Below are positions 16,567 to 24,780 of a stretch of 64,000 nt of DNA, piece by piece (within the stretch, counting starts at the first letter, position 1; the number at the start of each line of letters is the position of its first letter). The notes beneath the pieces are model-generated. The model did not search any database. It had not been told where the DNA came from and worked only from the letters and a program-made list of their open reading frames with translations. The DNA is from Crossiella sp. S99.2 (GTDB taxonomy: Bacteria; Actinomycetota; Actinomycetes; Mycobacteriales; Pseudonocardiaceae), in NCBI RefSeq assembly GCF_023094165.1, contig NZ_JALMDK010000006.1, forward strand, positions 186,001 through 250,000. Reading direction: 5' to 3'. The position numbers and the translations under genes were made by a program.

Positions 16567-19500
16567 TCAGCCGACAAGTCCAAGATCGGCGTCGGTGGGG
16601 CGAGGGAAGTCGACGGCGTCGATGGCCACCAGCACCGGCGCTCCCTCGATCCAGTCCCTCGTGGGGCGGCGTTTGATCACGGCCCAGCCAGTGGGGATCT
16701 CGGAAAGGAACTGCTGGAGATCGCGGTGGTCGTAGCGGCCGTCTTTGCCCAGCTTGGCCATGACACGTTGTTTTGACTCGTAGCTGTCGGCGGAGTGCAC
16801 GGCGACCAGGCCGGCACAGTTGATGGCTTGCTGGGACAGGTTTTCAGGGCTTTGCACCACCAGCATCAAGGCCAGGCCGAGGCTGCGCCCCATCGACAGG
16901 CACTGGTCGAACACTGTCTGCTGAACGCCGCTGACGTCGGGGTCGCGTTCGTGTGGGAGGTAGTCGTTGGCCTCCTCCAGCACCACCATCGTTTCTGATA
17001 GGCGGCCGGGGTTGTCGCGGGCGAAGGCGAAGACGGCGGTGAAGATCGCGGCCAGGACGAAGGCGCCCATCTGGGCGTCCAGGTGCGCGGCCTCGAAGAT
17101 GACGCAGTCGCCGCGGCCGACCAGCTCGGCGATCTCCAGGGTTTCGCTGGCGGGTGTCCCTGGTGGATCAGGCAGGAAGATCCCCGCGCCGAATACCCCA
17201 CGTTGGAAGAATTGCAAGCGGTTCTGGATGACGTTGTAGCCGGTGACCAGGTCTTTGCTGGTAGTAGCGCGGCGGCTGATGCTCTCCAGGTGCTTGTCGA
17301 TCCACTCGGCCATGTCCGCCATGCCGACGAAGCGGGACAGTGTGGGGCGTTCGTAGACAGTGGCCGTGTCGCCGCGATCCGGGTCCGGGCGTGATTGGGA
17401 CCAGAGGGCGTTGAGGGCTTGCCAGAGAATGCCGCGGCCGCGGTGGCCGAGCTGGCCGACCTTGGCCATGGTGTCGCAGATGGCGTCCCGGAACACATTC
17501 GGTGCGACCCCTGGTGGGATGCGCAAGAGGTTGTAGCGCAGGTACGGGTTGGGGATGCCGGTGGTCGGCTGGTAGCCAGCCGGGTGCTCGCGGGAGAGAT
17601 CGTAGAAGCGGAATCGATGACGCTGATCGGCGGGCAGTGAGTGGTACAGGCGGCGCCAGTCCGACTTGCGGTCCAGGGCGAGCACGCCGCGGGAGACCTG
17701 GTGTGGAGTGGGGAGGCCGGTGTCGGGGTTGATGGTGGTGAGGGTTTGGGTGGTGTGCAGCCATTCGTGGGCCAGTCGGATGCCGGTTTCGGTTTTGCCT
17801 CGGCCGGTGGAGCCGGTGATCAGGGGGTGGAGAAGGCCGTTGTGGTGGTCGGTGACGGTGAGGCCGAAGCGTTCGGTGGAGACCACGGCGCGCTGGGTGT
17901 CCACGACGTGGCCGAGGTGGATCTCTGTGTTCCCGGTTTGGGGGAAGACCAGCACTGGGACGCGCATGGCGGCTGCGGCGGCGATACCGGGGACGTCGAT
18001 GCGGGGTGGGGTGGTCAGGACGGCGACTTCGTGGGAGAGCAGGGCGGTGGCGTAGTAGTGCGGTTCCATGACCTCGGGGCGGAGGTCGGCGTGGGCGCAG
18101 GGACTAAAGACGCGGGCGTGCTCGACGAGGTGTTCGGACTGGGTGTGGGTGAGGTTGTCGGCGACGCAGAACGGTTGCGGGACTGGGGTTTTCTGTCCTG
18201 GTGCCCAGAATGACGATGTGAGCAGGCCGGCGGCGGAGGCCGCGGTGTCGGCATCGGGGACGAGCATGTAGCCCTGGGAGAGCCACATGCCTTCCTCATG
18301 ACCCAGCGCCAGGCGGTTGACTTGGGCGGTGAGGATCTTGGTGACCTGGTCGGCCATGGCGTCCAGAGTCTGTCGGGAAGCGCCCATGCCGAGGGTGGGG
18401 ACGAACGACAGCGACCCCGCGGTTTGGGAGTTGCGGGCGAAGGACTGAGACAGGGCATCGGAGCGGCCGTAGGTGTCGCCGAGGCTGTGTCCGAGGCTGT
18501 TGGTGACACCGTCGGCCATGCTGCGGGAGCGGCCGTTCTGCTGGGATACCGACTCCTGCTGGGCCACGCTGTGGGTGCGGGAGTTCGCGGTGGACTGCTG
18601 GATTCCGTTGTTCTCTCCGACGCCTTCGGTCCAGCCGCGGTTGTTGCCGACGGAGTTGGTGGTGCCCAGGCTGGTGGACTCGGTGCCAGTGAGGCTGGTG
18701 CCGCTGGTCACTCCCTGGGTGCGGCCGATACTCGAGCCGCTCTGCTGGCTGGTCCCCTCCGAGCCGGTTGTGCTCCACCCTTGATTTGCCGAGCGGGAGA
18801 CGCCGTTGGCGTAGCTGGAGTTGACGCCGTGCGAGTTGGATGTGCCCTCGGTCTGGGATTGCGAGGCGGTGATCCCATGGTTACCGCCCACGCTGGTGCT
18901 GGAGCTGGCGCCGTGCTGGGCGGTGTAGCCGATCTGGTCGCTGGTGCCCGAACTGGTGTTGAGGCTGACGCCCAGGGATCCGCCGAGATTGCGGCCGGAG
19001 TTCTCGCCGTGGACGGCCGACATGCTGGAACCGGCCGAGCGGCTCGTTCCTTCCGACCAGTTCTCACCGCGGGTCTCGCCGCCGCTGATGCCGCGGGAGG
19101 AGTTCTCTCCACGTGTGTCGCTGGTCCCGTGGGAAACGGTGTCAGTGGTGCCGCCTGATATCCCGCCGGATTTGCCGACCGTGACATTCTGGTTGTGGCC
19201 AGTGCTCTGGTTGACGCTTTGGTTGATCGCGTCGTTGGTGCCGCTGCTGGTGCCCTGGCTGATGCCTTGGGTGTCTTGGCGGGAGGCCCCATCGGTGGTG
19301 TTGCGGCCGCCGGTAAGGCCTTCGCTGTGACTCCAGCCCTGTTGTGCGCCTTGGGTATCAGTGATGCCGACACCGTCTGTGCGTGTTCGCCCGGTGGTGT
19401 GGGTGGTGGCTTCGGAGACGCCGTCGGTGGCGGTGCGGGAGGTGCCCTGGGTGGCGGACTGGCTGTCGCTGGCACCGTCGTTGACACCGAAGCTGTGTCC

Positions 19501-20370
19501 AGTCCCGTGGGCATCACCGGTGGCGGTGGAGAACATCATCGGCAGACCCACACCCGCGCTGATCGAGCGCTGCCCGTGCACCTGAGAGGCCACTGTGGAC
19601 AGTTGCTCGGCCGCGGCGGAGAGCCGGTCGGTGATCTGGCTGAGAGTGACCGGGCTGGCCATGAGCACCAGGAGGTAGCCGGGGCCGCCGAGCATGCCGC
19701 GGATCAGTTCCTCCACGCCCTCTTCGATGTCGGGGGTAGCCGGGGTGGTGCTGGTGACCGAGGTGCGCAGGTCCTGTCCGGCGTCGCGGCGCGGCATCGG
19801 GATGCCGCGGATGGGAAGTACGTGGGACCACTGCTGCTGGGTGTGCAGAAGCCAGTCTGCCTCTGGTGGGCGCAGAGCGCGGAAGCGGATTTGTGGATAG
19901 GTGCCGGTGAGCTGACTCGACAGGGATGCGTAGTGCCGGTCGGCTTGTGTCTGGGCTTCGGCCAGAGTCTCCCCTACGCCTTGCACGCCCATGAGGTGCA
20001 GCACGCCGTGACCTGCGGCACCGGTGTCGCCGAGCACGCACACATAGTGGATCTTCTGCATCCAGAGCGCTCGCACCAGGTCACGCTGGTCGTCGTATTC
20101 GCTGGAGCGCTTGCGAATACTGACATCCACCGGCATCCGCACGATCCGCAGGAAGCGCACGACCTTGATGCGGGTCATCCACTCGGTCTGGCCGTGGTCA
20201 CGTACGCGCAAGCGGTAGGCGAGGTGCCGGATCTCGCTGCGGTTGGTCGGATCCGGGGTGATGCCGACCGAATCGACGAGCAGGTCCTGGTATTCGGCCA
20301 GCGGGGTGCCGGTGATGGCGCGCAGGCCGCGGCTGGTGCCGGGGCCGATGAGGCGGTTGATGAAGTTCAT
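16567..20370 (-). CDS. HerA/VirB4-like ATPase with a giant Ser/Gly/Thr/Asn repeat insert
   Basis: 1267 residues from ATG 20370. Residues 1-280 are an alpha/beta N-terminal domain. Residues ~285-655 are a low-complexity insert rich in Ser, Gly, Thr, Asn and Gln with no hydrophobic core. The C-terminal half is a HerA/VirB4-type motor: Walker A GSTGRGKTETG near 853, Walker B VVLEEAND near 1127, then a sensor-like MLVVQSPENLS. Such hexameric ATPases energise conjugative or other DNA/protein transfer at the membrane. It is last in an operon with two small membrane proteins and overlaps the upstream gene by ATGA, suggesting a membrane-docked complex. A long plus-strand frame opposite this gene is its shadow. 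Confidence 0.85.
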   Translation of the reverse strand: MNFINRLIGPGTSRGLRAITGTPLAEYQDLLVDSVGITPDPTNRSEIRHLAYRLRVRDHGQTEWMTRIKVVRFLRIVRMPVDVSIRKRSSEYDDQRDLVRALWMQKIHYVCVLGDTGAAGHGVLHLMGVQGVGETLAEAQTQADRHYASLSSQLTGTYPQIRFRALRPPEADWLLHTQQQWSHVLPIRGIPMPRRDAGQDLRTSVTSTTPATPDIEEGVEELIRGMLGGPGYLLVLMASPVTLSQITDRLSAAAEQLSTVASQVHGQRSISAGVGLPMMFSTATGDAHGTGHSFGVNDGASDSQSATQGTSRTATDGVSEATTHTTGRTRTDGVGITDTQGAQQGWSHSEGLTGGRNTTDGASRQDTQGISQGTSSGTNDAINQSVNQSTGHNQNVTVGKSGGISGGTTDTVSHGTSDTRGENSSRGISGGETRGENWSEGTSRSAGSSMSAVHGENSGRNLGGSLGVSLNTSSGTSDQIGYTAQHGASSSTSVGGNHGITASQSQTEGTSNSHGVNSSYANGVSRSANQGWSTTGSEGTSQQSGSSIGRTQGVTSGTSLTGTESTSLGTTNSVGNNRGWTEGVGENNGIQQSTANSRTHSVAQQESVSQQNGRSRSMADGVTNSLGHSLGDTYGRSDALSQSFARNSQTAGSLSFVPTLGMGASRQTLDAMADQVTKILTAQVNRLALGHEEGMWLSQGYMLVPDADTAASAAGLLTSSFWAPGQKTPVPQPFCVADNLTHTQSEHLVEHARVFSPCAHADLRPEVMEPHYYATALLSHEVAVLTTPPRIDVPGIAAAAAMRVPVLVFPQTGNTEIHLGHVVDTQRAVVSTERFGLTVTDHHNGLLHPLITGSTGRGKTETGIRLAHEWLHTTQTLTTINPDTGLPTPHQVSRGVLALDRKSDWRRLYHSLPADQRHRFRFYDLSREHPAGYQPTTGIPNPYLRYNLLRIPPGVAPNVFRDAICDTMAKVGQLGHRGRGILWQALNALWSQSRPDPDRGDTATVYERPTLSRFVGMADMAEWIDKHLESISRRATTSKDLVTGYNVIQNRLQFFQRGVFGAGIFLPDPPGTPASETLEIAELVGRGDCVIFEAAHLDAQMGAFVLAAIFTAVFAFARDNPGRLSETMVVLEEANDYLPHERDPDVSGVQQTVFDQCLSMGRSLGLALMLVVQSPENLSQQAINCAGLVAVHSADSYESKQRVMAKLGKDGRYDHRDLQQFLSEIPTGWAVIKRRPTRDWIEGAPVLVAIDAVDFPRPTDADLGLVG
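18400..19520 (-). repeat. Ser/Gly/Thr/Asn-rich coding repeat tract inside the HerA-like gene
   Basis: About 370 codons of loosely periodic units such as GTSxGxT, SxGxS and GENxS (examples: QGTSSGTND, GGTTDTVSHGTSDT, GNNRGWTEG). Units are degenerate, mostly 6-12 residues, with no exact DNA repeat, so the tract is old and selected at protein level. It sits between the N-terminal domain and the motor. Confidence 0.8.
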
Positions 20371-20897
20371 GGCTGGAATCGATCCTGTCTGCGGGCGTGG
20401 CGGACGATGTGGTCGTAGCGCTGGGTCCGACCGTGCAGCCGCCACCGCTGGGTGAGCCAGAGCGTCCAGGCGAAGGGGACGGAGATGATCGCGTAGACGA
20501 ACAGGCTGGGCAGGTGGCCGCCGAGGAGGCTTTGCGCGGTGGCGGAGAATTCCGCGCCGAAGGCATCGCTGACGCCGCGTTTCCCCGCCCCGGAGAACAG
20601 GGTCAGGGTGAGGCGGACGGCGAGGGTGCCGGCGCAGAGCACGGCGATCCAGCAGCGGGTCTCGTGCCGGATCTCGGCGGCGACGTTGGGCAGCAACGCT
20701 GACGCGGCGATGCCGGTGATGAGCAGGTACAGCGCGACGTAGAGGATCGCCGGGGAGTGTGTGTAGGCCGAGACTGCCCACACTGTTACGGCGAGGACGG
20801 CGTGTTTGCCGAGCACGGCCGGGGTGTCGACGGTGGGTTCGTGTTCGGGCCGGTGGTCGGTGTGTCGTGGGGTGAGGTCCGTTGAGGTGGTGGACAT
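20367..20897 (-). CDS. four-helix membrane protein, partner of the HerA-like ATPase
   Basis: 176 residues from ATG 20897. About four transmembrane segments (VLAVTVWAVSAY; AILYVALYLLITGIAAS; WIAVLCAGTLAVRLTLTL; LFVYAIISVPFAWTLWL) and a basic tail that would lie in the cytoplasm. The stop overlaps the HerA start (ATGA). Small polytopic proteins coupled to VirB4-like motors are common in conjugation systems; this is the basis for the suggested role. Confidence 0.7.
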   Translation of the reverse strand: MSTTSTDLTPRHTDHRPEHEPTVDTPAVLGKHAVLAVTVWAVSAYTHSPAILYVALYLLITGIAASALLPNVAAEIRHETRCWIAVLCAGTLAVRLTLTLFSGAGKRGVSDAFGAEFSATAQSLLGGHLPSLFVYAIISVPFAWTLWLTQRWRLHGRTQRYDHIVRHARRQDRFQP

Positions 20898-20899
20898 GG

Positions 20900-21076
20900 C
20901 TATACCCGGAAGGTGCGGACCTTCGCCGCGGAGCGGCGGGCCGCGCGCAGTTCCTGGCCGGCCAGGATGGCGCAGGCGAGCACGAGGGCGAGCAGGTGTA
21001 TGCCGTTCAGCAGCGCGAGGGCCAGGGTGTGCAACCCGTTGGCCATGAGTACGGCGGTCAGGGCGAGCAGGCGCAT
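20900..21076 (-). CDS. 58-residue hydrophobic membrane peptide
   Basis: Two hydrophobic segments (LLALTAVLMANGLHTLALALL; LLALVLACAILAG) and a basic C-terminus. GAGGAGAG precedes the ATG, and only 2 nt separate its stop from the next ATG. First gene after the promoter-like element at 21114, so it leads the HerA operon. Too short for standard ORF cut-offs. Confidence 0.6.
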   Translation of the reverse strand: MRLLALTAVLMANGLHTLALALLNGIHLLALVLACAILAGQELRAARRSAAKVRTFRV

Positions 21077-21110
21077 GGTCGTCTCTCCTCATCGGGTGGG
21101 TGGAGAGAGG

Positions 21111-22586
21111 TCAGGTAACGCGCGGGTGCTCCGGTGGCGGCGTACTGGGCTCGTCCATCCAGATCCGCTTGACCAGTTGTGGTTCATAGCCGGCTGCCTG
21201 AACCAGCGGGCCCCAGTCACGGTCATCGGCGCCCTCATGCGGGCGGAGTCCGGCGACAGCGAGTCCCGTGGCGGCATCCCGGTTACGGGCCCGCGTGAGG
21301 AGTTCACGCAGGAGGGGTTCCTGCTCGGGTAGCCACGGCAGGAGCCAACGGGCCGGCATGGTCGGTCCGTTCCTGTTGCGCAGGCGGAACAGTGGCAGCG
21401 CTCCGGCTTTGCGGTTGGCAACGGTGACCTGATGGTCTCGTGCCGCAGTGGCGAGGATACGAAGCAGCTGCCGCCCGGTGGTGACAGGTACGTGCTCAAC
21501 GGCGGACAGGGCCGCGGTCACGGGTGATGGTTTGCGTGGACCCAGTGCGGCGCCGACATGGTCGGCGAAGTCGCGGAGGCTGTCCTCCACGGTTAGCAGG
21601 GCGGCGCCCTCTGGGTCGTGCAGAGCCACCAGGCCGTGCTCGATGAACTCCTGGAGCAACGACCGGGCGCGCGGCGTCGGTGCCGCGCCGAGCAGTTGCG
21701 GACGTGTCCAGGCTGCACCGGACCACAGTCGTTGCAGGAGTTGTTGTCCCCATTGGGGTTGGTAGTGCTTGGCTACCGCCTGCCAACGGTTCTGGGTTGC
21801 TGGCGGAGGGGATGTCCGGTCGTGCTCGGCCCATTGGCGGTACCACTCGTAGGGGCGTGACAGCGTGGGTAGTGCCTGGCTGCGGGTGGTGATGTGGTCG
21901 CAGAGCCGATCTACTCCACGGGACAGTTCACGGCGATCGTGCTCGGCCTGAGTACGGGCTTCGGTTTCCTTCTCGACCTGCTCCCGCAGTGCACGGACTC
22001 GGTCGAGGTTGCTTTGGTCGTCACGCTGGTGGCGTTCGGCGTGCTGAGCTGCCTGCGTTTCCAACTCGGCGTTGCGCTGGCGGAGGGTGGCCAGTTCCGT
22101 CTCCACCGAACTCGCGACGGTGGTGCGGATCTCGGCGTCTTTCATGGCCTCCCACTGCGACAACGCGTTGAGCAGGGTGGCGTTGTCGGTGTACGCGTTC
22201 AGCGGATGCCCGAGCTGTTTGAGCTTCTCGGTGCGTAACGGATGCCTCGCCTTGAGGTGGTCCACTACTCGCCGTCGGAGGTCTTGCAGGTTGTCAGAGT
22301 CGGTGAGACCTGTTTCGTAGTAGGCGATGCGTGCTTGCTGTTCTCTGGCCAGTATCAGGGCGTAGTCACGGCAACCCTGGCAGTGCTGGTTATGTCGCCG
22401 GGTTGCCGGCCTCTGGCCTGTCCCTGTGCTGAATCCCGTGTCGGCACCGGCCTGGACTGCGCTGGCGGCTGGGTCGCCCAACGGCTCGATGCCGGATGGG
22501 GTAGGTGAGGCCCTGTCGGCGTTTGGCCTGCCGAAGGCAGGGTCAAGTCGCCAGTGATGGCGACCTGGTTCGGCGGGTCGGTTCAT
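21111..22586 (-). CDS. large coiled-coil protein, unknown
   Basis: 491 residues. Residues ~60-80 hold a CxxC (HCQGCRDYALIL). A long coiled coil with heptads follows at ~100-220 (ELATLRQRNAELETQAAQ; REQVEKETEARTQAE). The C-terminal half is globular with a winged-helix-like stretch (TAWTRPQLLGAAPT, SLLQEFIEHGLVAL) and RQLLRILATAARD. ATGA overlap with the upstream membrane-protein gene. The final codons (Arg-Val-Thr-stop) are part of the CGCGTTACCTGA element of the next operon. Soluble; may bridge DNA and the transfer apparatus, an inference from architecture only. Confidence 0.6.
   Translation of the reverse strand: MNRPAEPGRHHWRLDPAFGRPNADRASPTPSGIEPLGDPAASAVQAGADTGFSTGTGQRPATRRHNQHCQGCRDYALILAREQQARIAYYETGLTDSDNLQDLRRRVVDHLKARHPLRTEKLKQLGHPLNAYTDNATLLNALSQWEAMKDAEIRTTVASSVETELATLRQRNAELETQAAQHAERHQRDDQSNLDRVRALREQVEKETEARTQAEHDRRELSRGVDRLCDHITTRSQALPTLSRPYEWYRQWAEHDRTSPPPATQNRWQAVAKHYQPQWGQQLLQRLWSGAAWTRPQLLGAAPTPRARSLLQEFIEHGLVALHDPEGAALLTVEDSLRDFADHVGAALGPRKPSPVTAALSAVEHVPVTTGRQLLRILATAARDHQVTVANRKAGALPLFRLRNRNGPTMPARWLLPWLPEQEPLLRELLTRARNRDAATGLAVAGLRPHEGADDRDWGPLVQAAGYEPQLVKRIWMDEPSTPPPEHPRVT
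21114..21137 (-). promoter_or_regulatory. CCA-N12-CGCGTTACCT element of the HerA operon
   Basis: CCA, 12 nt, CGCGTTACCT on the minus strand, 38 nt before the ATG at 21076. It is embedded in the last codons of the preceding gene. Confidence 0.75.
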
Positions 22587-23224
22587 CGGTGTTCCTCGGT
22601 GAGGGTGAAGCCGGCCCGGCGTAGTCCGTCCTGATAGGACTTGAGGTAGGCCACCAGGGATTGGGCGTACTGGGTGTCCAGGGTTTGTGCCGCCAGCAGT
22701 GCCTGGTGCTGGTCCTGCGTGTTCTTGGCGGTAATCGCCTTCTGCAATGCCTCGTAGTGCTGAGCGAGCAGGGTGGCCATGGCTAGCAACCGGGTGTGGC
22801 TGTCGCCGAACTGGGCGGGGATCTTCTTGTTTTCCCCTACGGTGCGCAGTTCGGTGACTCCGGCCTGTAGGAGTTGTCGCAGCGTGCCCAGGGAGCGGTG
22901 GACCGGTTCGGTGTTGAGGTTGCGGGCGTTGTGAGTGAGCACTGCCCGCATCGCTACGTCGTTGTCCATGATCTGGCCGGTCAAGGCGTCGATTCTGGTG
23001 ACGTAGTCCAGTGCTTGGGCTTGCGGTGCGTCGAGTCGGAGCGGGACACCCTGGAGATCGCGGGTAACGACGGACCCGATCGCCGCGGCCAGTGCCGCCG
23101 CGAACAGGCAGGCGCGTGCGAAGGTGTGCCGTCGGCGCGGCCGACGGTCTGTTGCGGTCCCGGTGCGGTCGCTCTCGGGTGGCGGGCCGGCGGGTGCGGG
23201 CCGTGGAAGGTCGTGGCTTGTCAC
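22583..23224 (-). CDS. single-pass membrane protein with helical domain
   Basis: 213 residues from GTG 23224. A basic cytoplasmic start (~40 residues, Pro/Arg-rich), one transmembrane helix (RACLFAAALAAAIGSVV), then an all-helical outer domain (LRQLLQAGVTELRTVG; LATLLAQHYEALQKAI). The last helices resemble the lipoprotein at 12301-12804. I chose the GTG because the promoter-like element ends 9 nt before it, mirroring the cyclotransferase gene; a longer frame to 23275 would run through that element and the terminator stem. ATGA overlap with the coiled-coil gene. Confidence 0.65.
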   Translation of the reverse strand: MTSHDLPRPAPAGPPPESDRTGTATDRRPRRRHTFARACLFAAALAAAIGSVVTRDLQGVPLRLDAPQAQALDYVTRIDALTGQIMDNDVAMRAVLTHNARNLNTEPVHRSLGTLRQLLQAGVTELRTVGENKKIPAQFGDSHTRLLAMATLLAQHYEALQKAITAKNTQDQHQALLAAQTLDTQYAQSLVAYLKSYQDGLRRAGFTLTEEHR

Positions 23225-23233
23225 CGTGGGGTA

Positions 23234-23257
23234 GGTAACGCGGAAGTTGGGGGTTGG
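23234..23257 (-). promoter_or_regulatory. CCA-N12-CGCGTTACCT element, near-leaderless position
   Basis: CCA, 12 nt, CGCGTTACCTACC on the minus strand, ending 9 nt before GTG 23224. Its upstream end touches the terminator hairpin of the preceding gene. Confidence 0.75.
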
Positions 23258-23291
23258 GTGTTGCCGGACCATCACGGGTCCGGCAACACCC
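23256..23291 (-). terminator. terminator hairpin after Cys-rich gene 1
   Basis: Perfect 15-bp stem GGGTGTTGCCGGACC / GGTCCGGCAACACCC with a 6-nt loop. The GGGTGTTGCCG arm is shared with the two DUF4192 terminators. Confidence 0.75.
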
Positions 23292-23381
23292 GGCAGCTGA
23301 TCTGTTCGCAGCGCATCTCACCGTCTGGGGTCCGGACCCGGTGCCCGTCGCGAAACAGCACAGCTCTGGATCACACTGCTG

Positions 23382-23723
23382 TTACTGGAATCCGCACTTC
23401 GGACAACCAAGCCCGCCGCAGAGCCCGGAGTGCATCGCGCTGCTGACCAGCCGTTCAGCGGCGGCGCGCAGTTCAGCCCCAGTCCCAGCTTCGTTCTGCC
23501 ACCAAAAGTTGAACGCAACCGTGATCGGCGCATTATGAGTAGCCCACGGATAGACCGAGTCGTTGGTATGCATGACAGGCTCGGTAATCAACAGCGCCTT
23601 GGCGATGTCGTTGAGCGATTGGATAATGTGAACATTCTCAGGCGAGACATGGCGAATCCCGCGAGTGCGGAGATAGTTGCTGTCCCAGACCTTGCCGCAT
23701 CGGTAACATGTTAACGCGGTCAC
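23382..23723 (-). CDS. Cys-rich zinc-ribbon-like protein (copy 1)
   Basis: 113 residues from GTG 23723. It begins with LTCYRCGKVWDSNYLRTRG and ends with CGGLGCPKCGFQ, so two CxxC-like pairs can form a zinc site. The middle contains VYPWATHNAPITVAFNFWWQ. It aligns with the protein at 24781-25131 along its whole length: same Cys pairs, same VYPW...PIT block, same closing CxxCGF. The GTG is set by that alignment; a longer upstream frame would translate the conserved leader. Function unknown; could bind nucleic acid. Confidence 0.65.
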   Translation of the reverse strand: MTALTCYRCGKVWDSNYLRTRGIRHVSPENVHIIQSLNDIAKALLITEPVMHTNDSVYPWATHNAPITVAFNFWWQNEAGTGAELRAAAERLVSSAMHSGLCGGLGCPKCGFQ

Positions 23724-23765
23724 GTTTGCCGCACCGCCAGTTCGTAACGTTCGTTCATGGTGTTC

Positions 23766-23843
23766 CTGGCGCACCAGTACCCGGATGGGCCGCCAGGGAT
23801 GACCACCACCTTCGGTGTGGATCGAGGCTCCCTGGTGTGGAGC
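23766..23843 (-). promoter_or_regulatory. conserved structured 5' leader (copy L2)
   Basis: Minus-strand transcript order: stem GCTCC / GGAGC with loop ACACCAG (23827-23843), GAAGGTGGT (23805-23813), and CTGGTGCGCCAG (23766-23777). A 35-nt block (23780-23814) is identical to 25230-25264. CCAGGGA can pair with TCCCTGG, while the overlapping CCTGGCG can pair with the downstream CGCCAGG, so two hairpins exclude each other. Confidence 0.65.
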
Positions 23844-23898
23844 GCCTGTTGCGGACGATCGCCCGGCGCACATGGATCACCACGTGCCGATGCGAGCC

Positions 23899-24597
23899 CT
23901 AACGTTCAGTGACGTATCGGGTCAGCTTCTCCGGTTCCTGGATGTACAGGACACCGTTGTCCACGCGGATCCAGCCCTGTTGGCGAAACCGCGCCAGCAC
24001 GCTTCGCACCTGGTCTCTACACGCACCGACCTGATCGGCGAGTTCGCGGTGAGTCATTCCCAGCTTTACGGTGCACACGTCATCTTGGACTTCACCGTAG
24101 TCTTTCCAGCACTGCAAGAGCAGCTTCGCCAGGCGGCCGGGCAGGTCAGCACATCGCAGGTGACATAGTTCGCGGTAGGATCGGCGTTGTTCCCGGGATA
24201 ACTCCCGCAGCATCGCGTAACCGACCTCCGGATGCCTACGGATCCAGCCATGCAGTCTGCGACGACCAATGGCAAGGACGAACAGGTCAGTCCGAGCCAC
24301 CGCTGAAGTCGCCCGAACTGTGTGCCCCAGGAAGTCGATCTCGCCGAAGGTCTCGGTCGGGCGCCGAATGGCAAGAAGGCGGTGACCGTTGACGTCGCAA
24401 GCGGCCCTGGTGAGCATCACCTGACCCGAAATGATGATGTACATGCGGTCGGAACGTTTTCCCTCGGCGTACACGAGCTTGCCGCGACCGTAGTTCCTGC
24501 GTTCCAGGTTGACCGCGAGAGTCCTCGCCGCAGGCGCGGGCGCGTCGGCGAAGATCGGACACCGCGTGAGCATCCGTTGAAATGCATCTGATTGCAT
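23899..24597 (-). CDS. Crp/Fnr-family transcriptional regulator
   Basis: 232 residues from ATG 24597. N-terminal cyclic-nucleotide-binding-like beta barrel (RRNYGRGKLVYAEGKRSD, MYIIISGQVMLTR, ETFGEIDFLG), a long dimer helix, and a C-terminal Crp helix-turn-helix (MTHRELADQVGACRDQVRSVLARF). The PRxxS-type cAMP pocket is not seen, so the ligand is uncertain. No Fnr-type N-terminal Cys cluster. A longer frame would start within a perfect 15-bp hairpin, hence the shorter choice. Possible local regulator of the element. Confidence 0.8.
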   Translation of the reverse strand: MQSDAFQRMLTRCPIFADAPAPAARTLAVNLERRNYGRGKLVYAEGKRSDRMYIIISGQVMLTRAACDVNGHRLLAIRRPTETFGEIDFLGHTVRATSAVARTDLFVLAIGRRRLHGWIRRHPEVGYAMLRELSREQRRSYRELCHLRCADLPGRLAKLLLQCWKDYGEVQDDVCTVKLGMTHRELADQVGACRDQVRSVLARFRQQGWIRVDNGVLYIQEPEKLTRYVTER

Positions 24598-24625
24598 GGC
24601 ATGCCCTGGCACACCAGGACTTCCG

Positions 24626-24660
24626 CTCGGTGCCGTGGCCTCGACGGCCACGGCACCGAG
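24626..24660. terminator. perfect 15-bp inverted repeat between Cys-rich gene 2 and crp-like gene
   Basis: CTCGGTGCCGTGGCC / GGCCACGGCACCGAG with loop TCGAC. It may terminate the gene ending at 24781 or act in the 5' region of the Crp-like gene, whose ATG is 29 nt away. Confidence 0.6.
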
Positions 24661-24780
24661 CGAGAGCCGCCAGGGGTCGCACCGCCTTTCGAGATGTCGA
24701 GGGTGGTTCCCCTGGCGTGGGGAGCATGACCGTGCCTAAAGCGGATTCATCAACTACGGCAAGAGGAGCACCGCGTGCTT

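Noticed and set aside
16303..16776. 157-codon plus-strand ORF
   Set aside because: Runs into the antisense of the HerA-like gene, has no ribosome site and no family.
19195..20418. 407-codon plus-strand open frame
   Set aside because: Shadow of the Ser/Gly repeat tract and N-terminus of the HerA-like gene.
21111..23321. 736-codon minus-strand frame read as one protein
   Set aside because: Its first ~245 codons are out of frame with the membrane protein at 22583-23224; the true gene starts at 22586 in an ATGA overlap.
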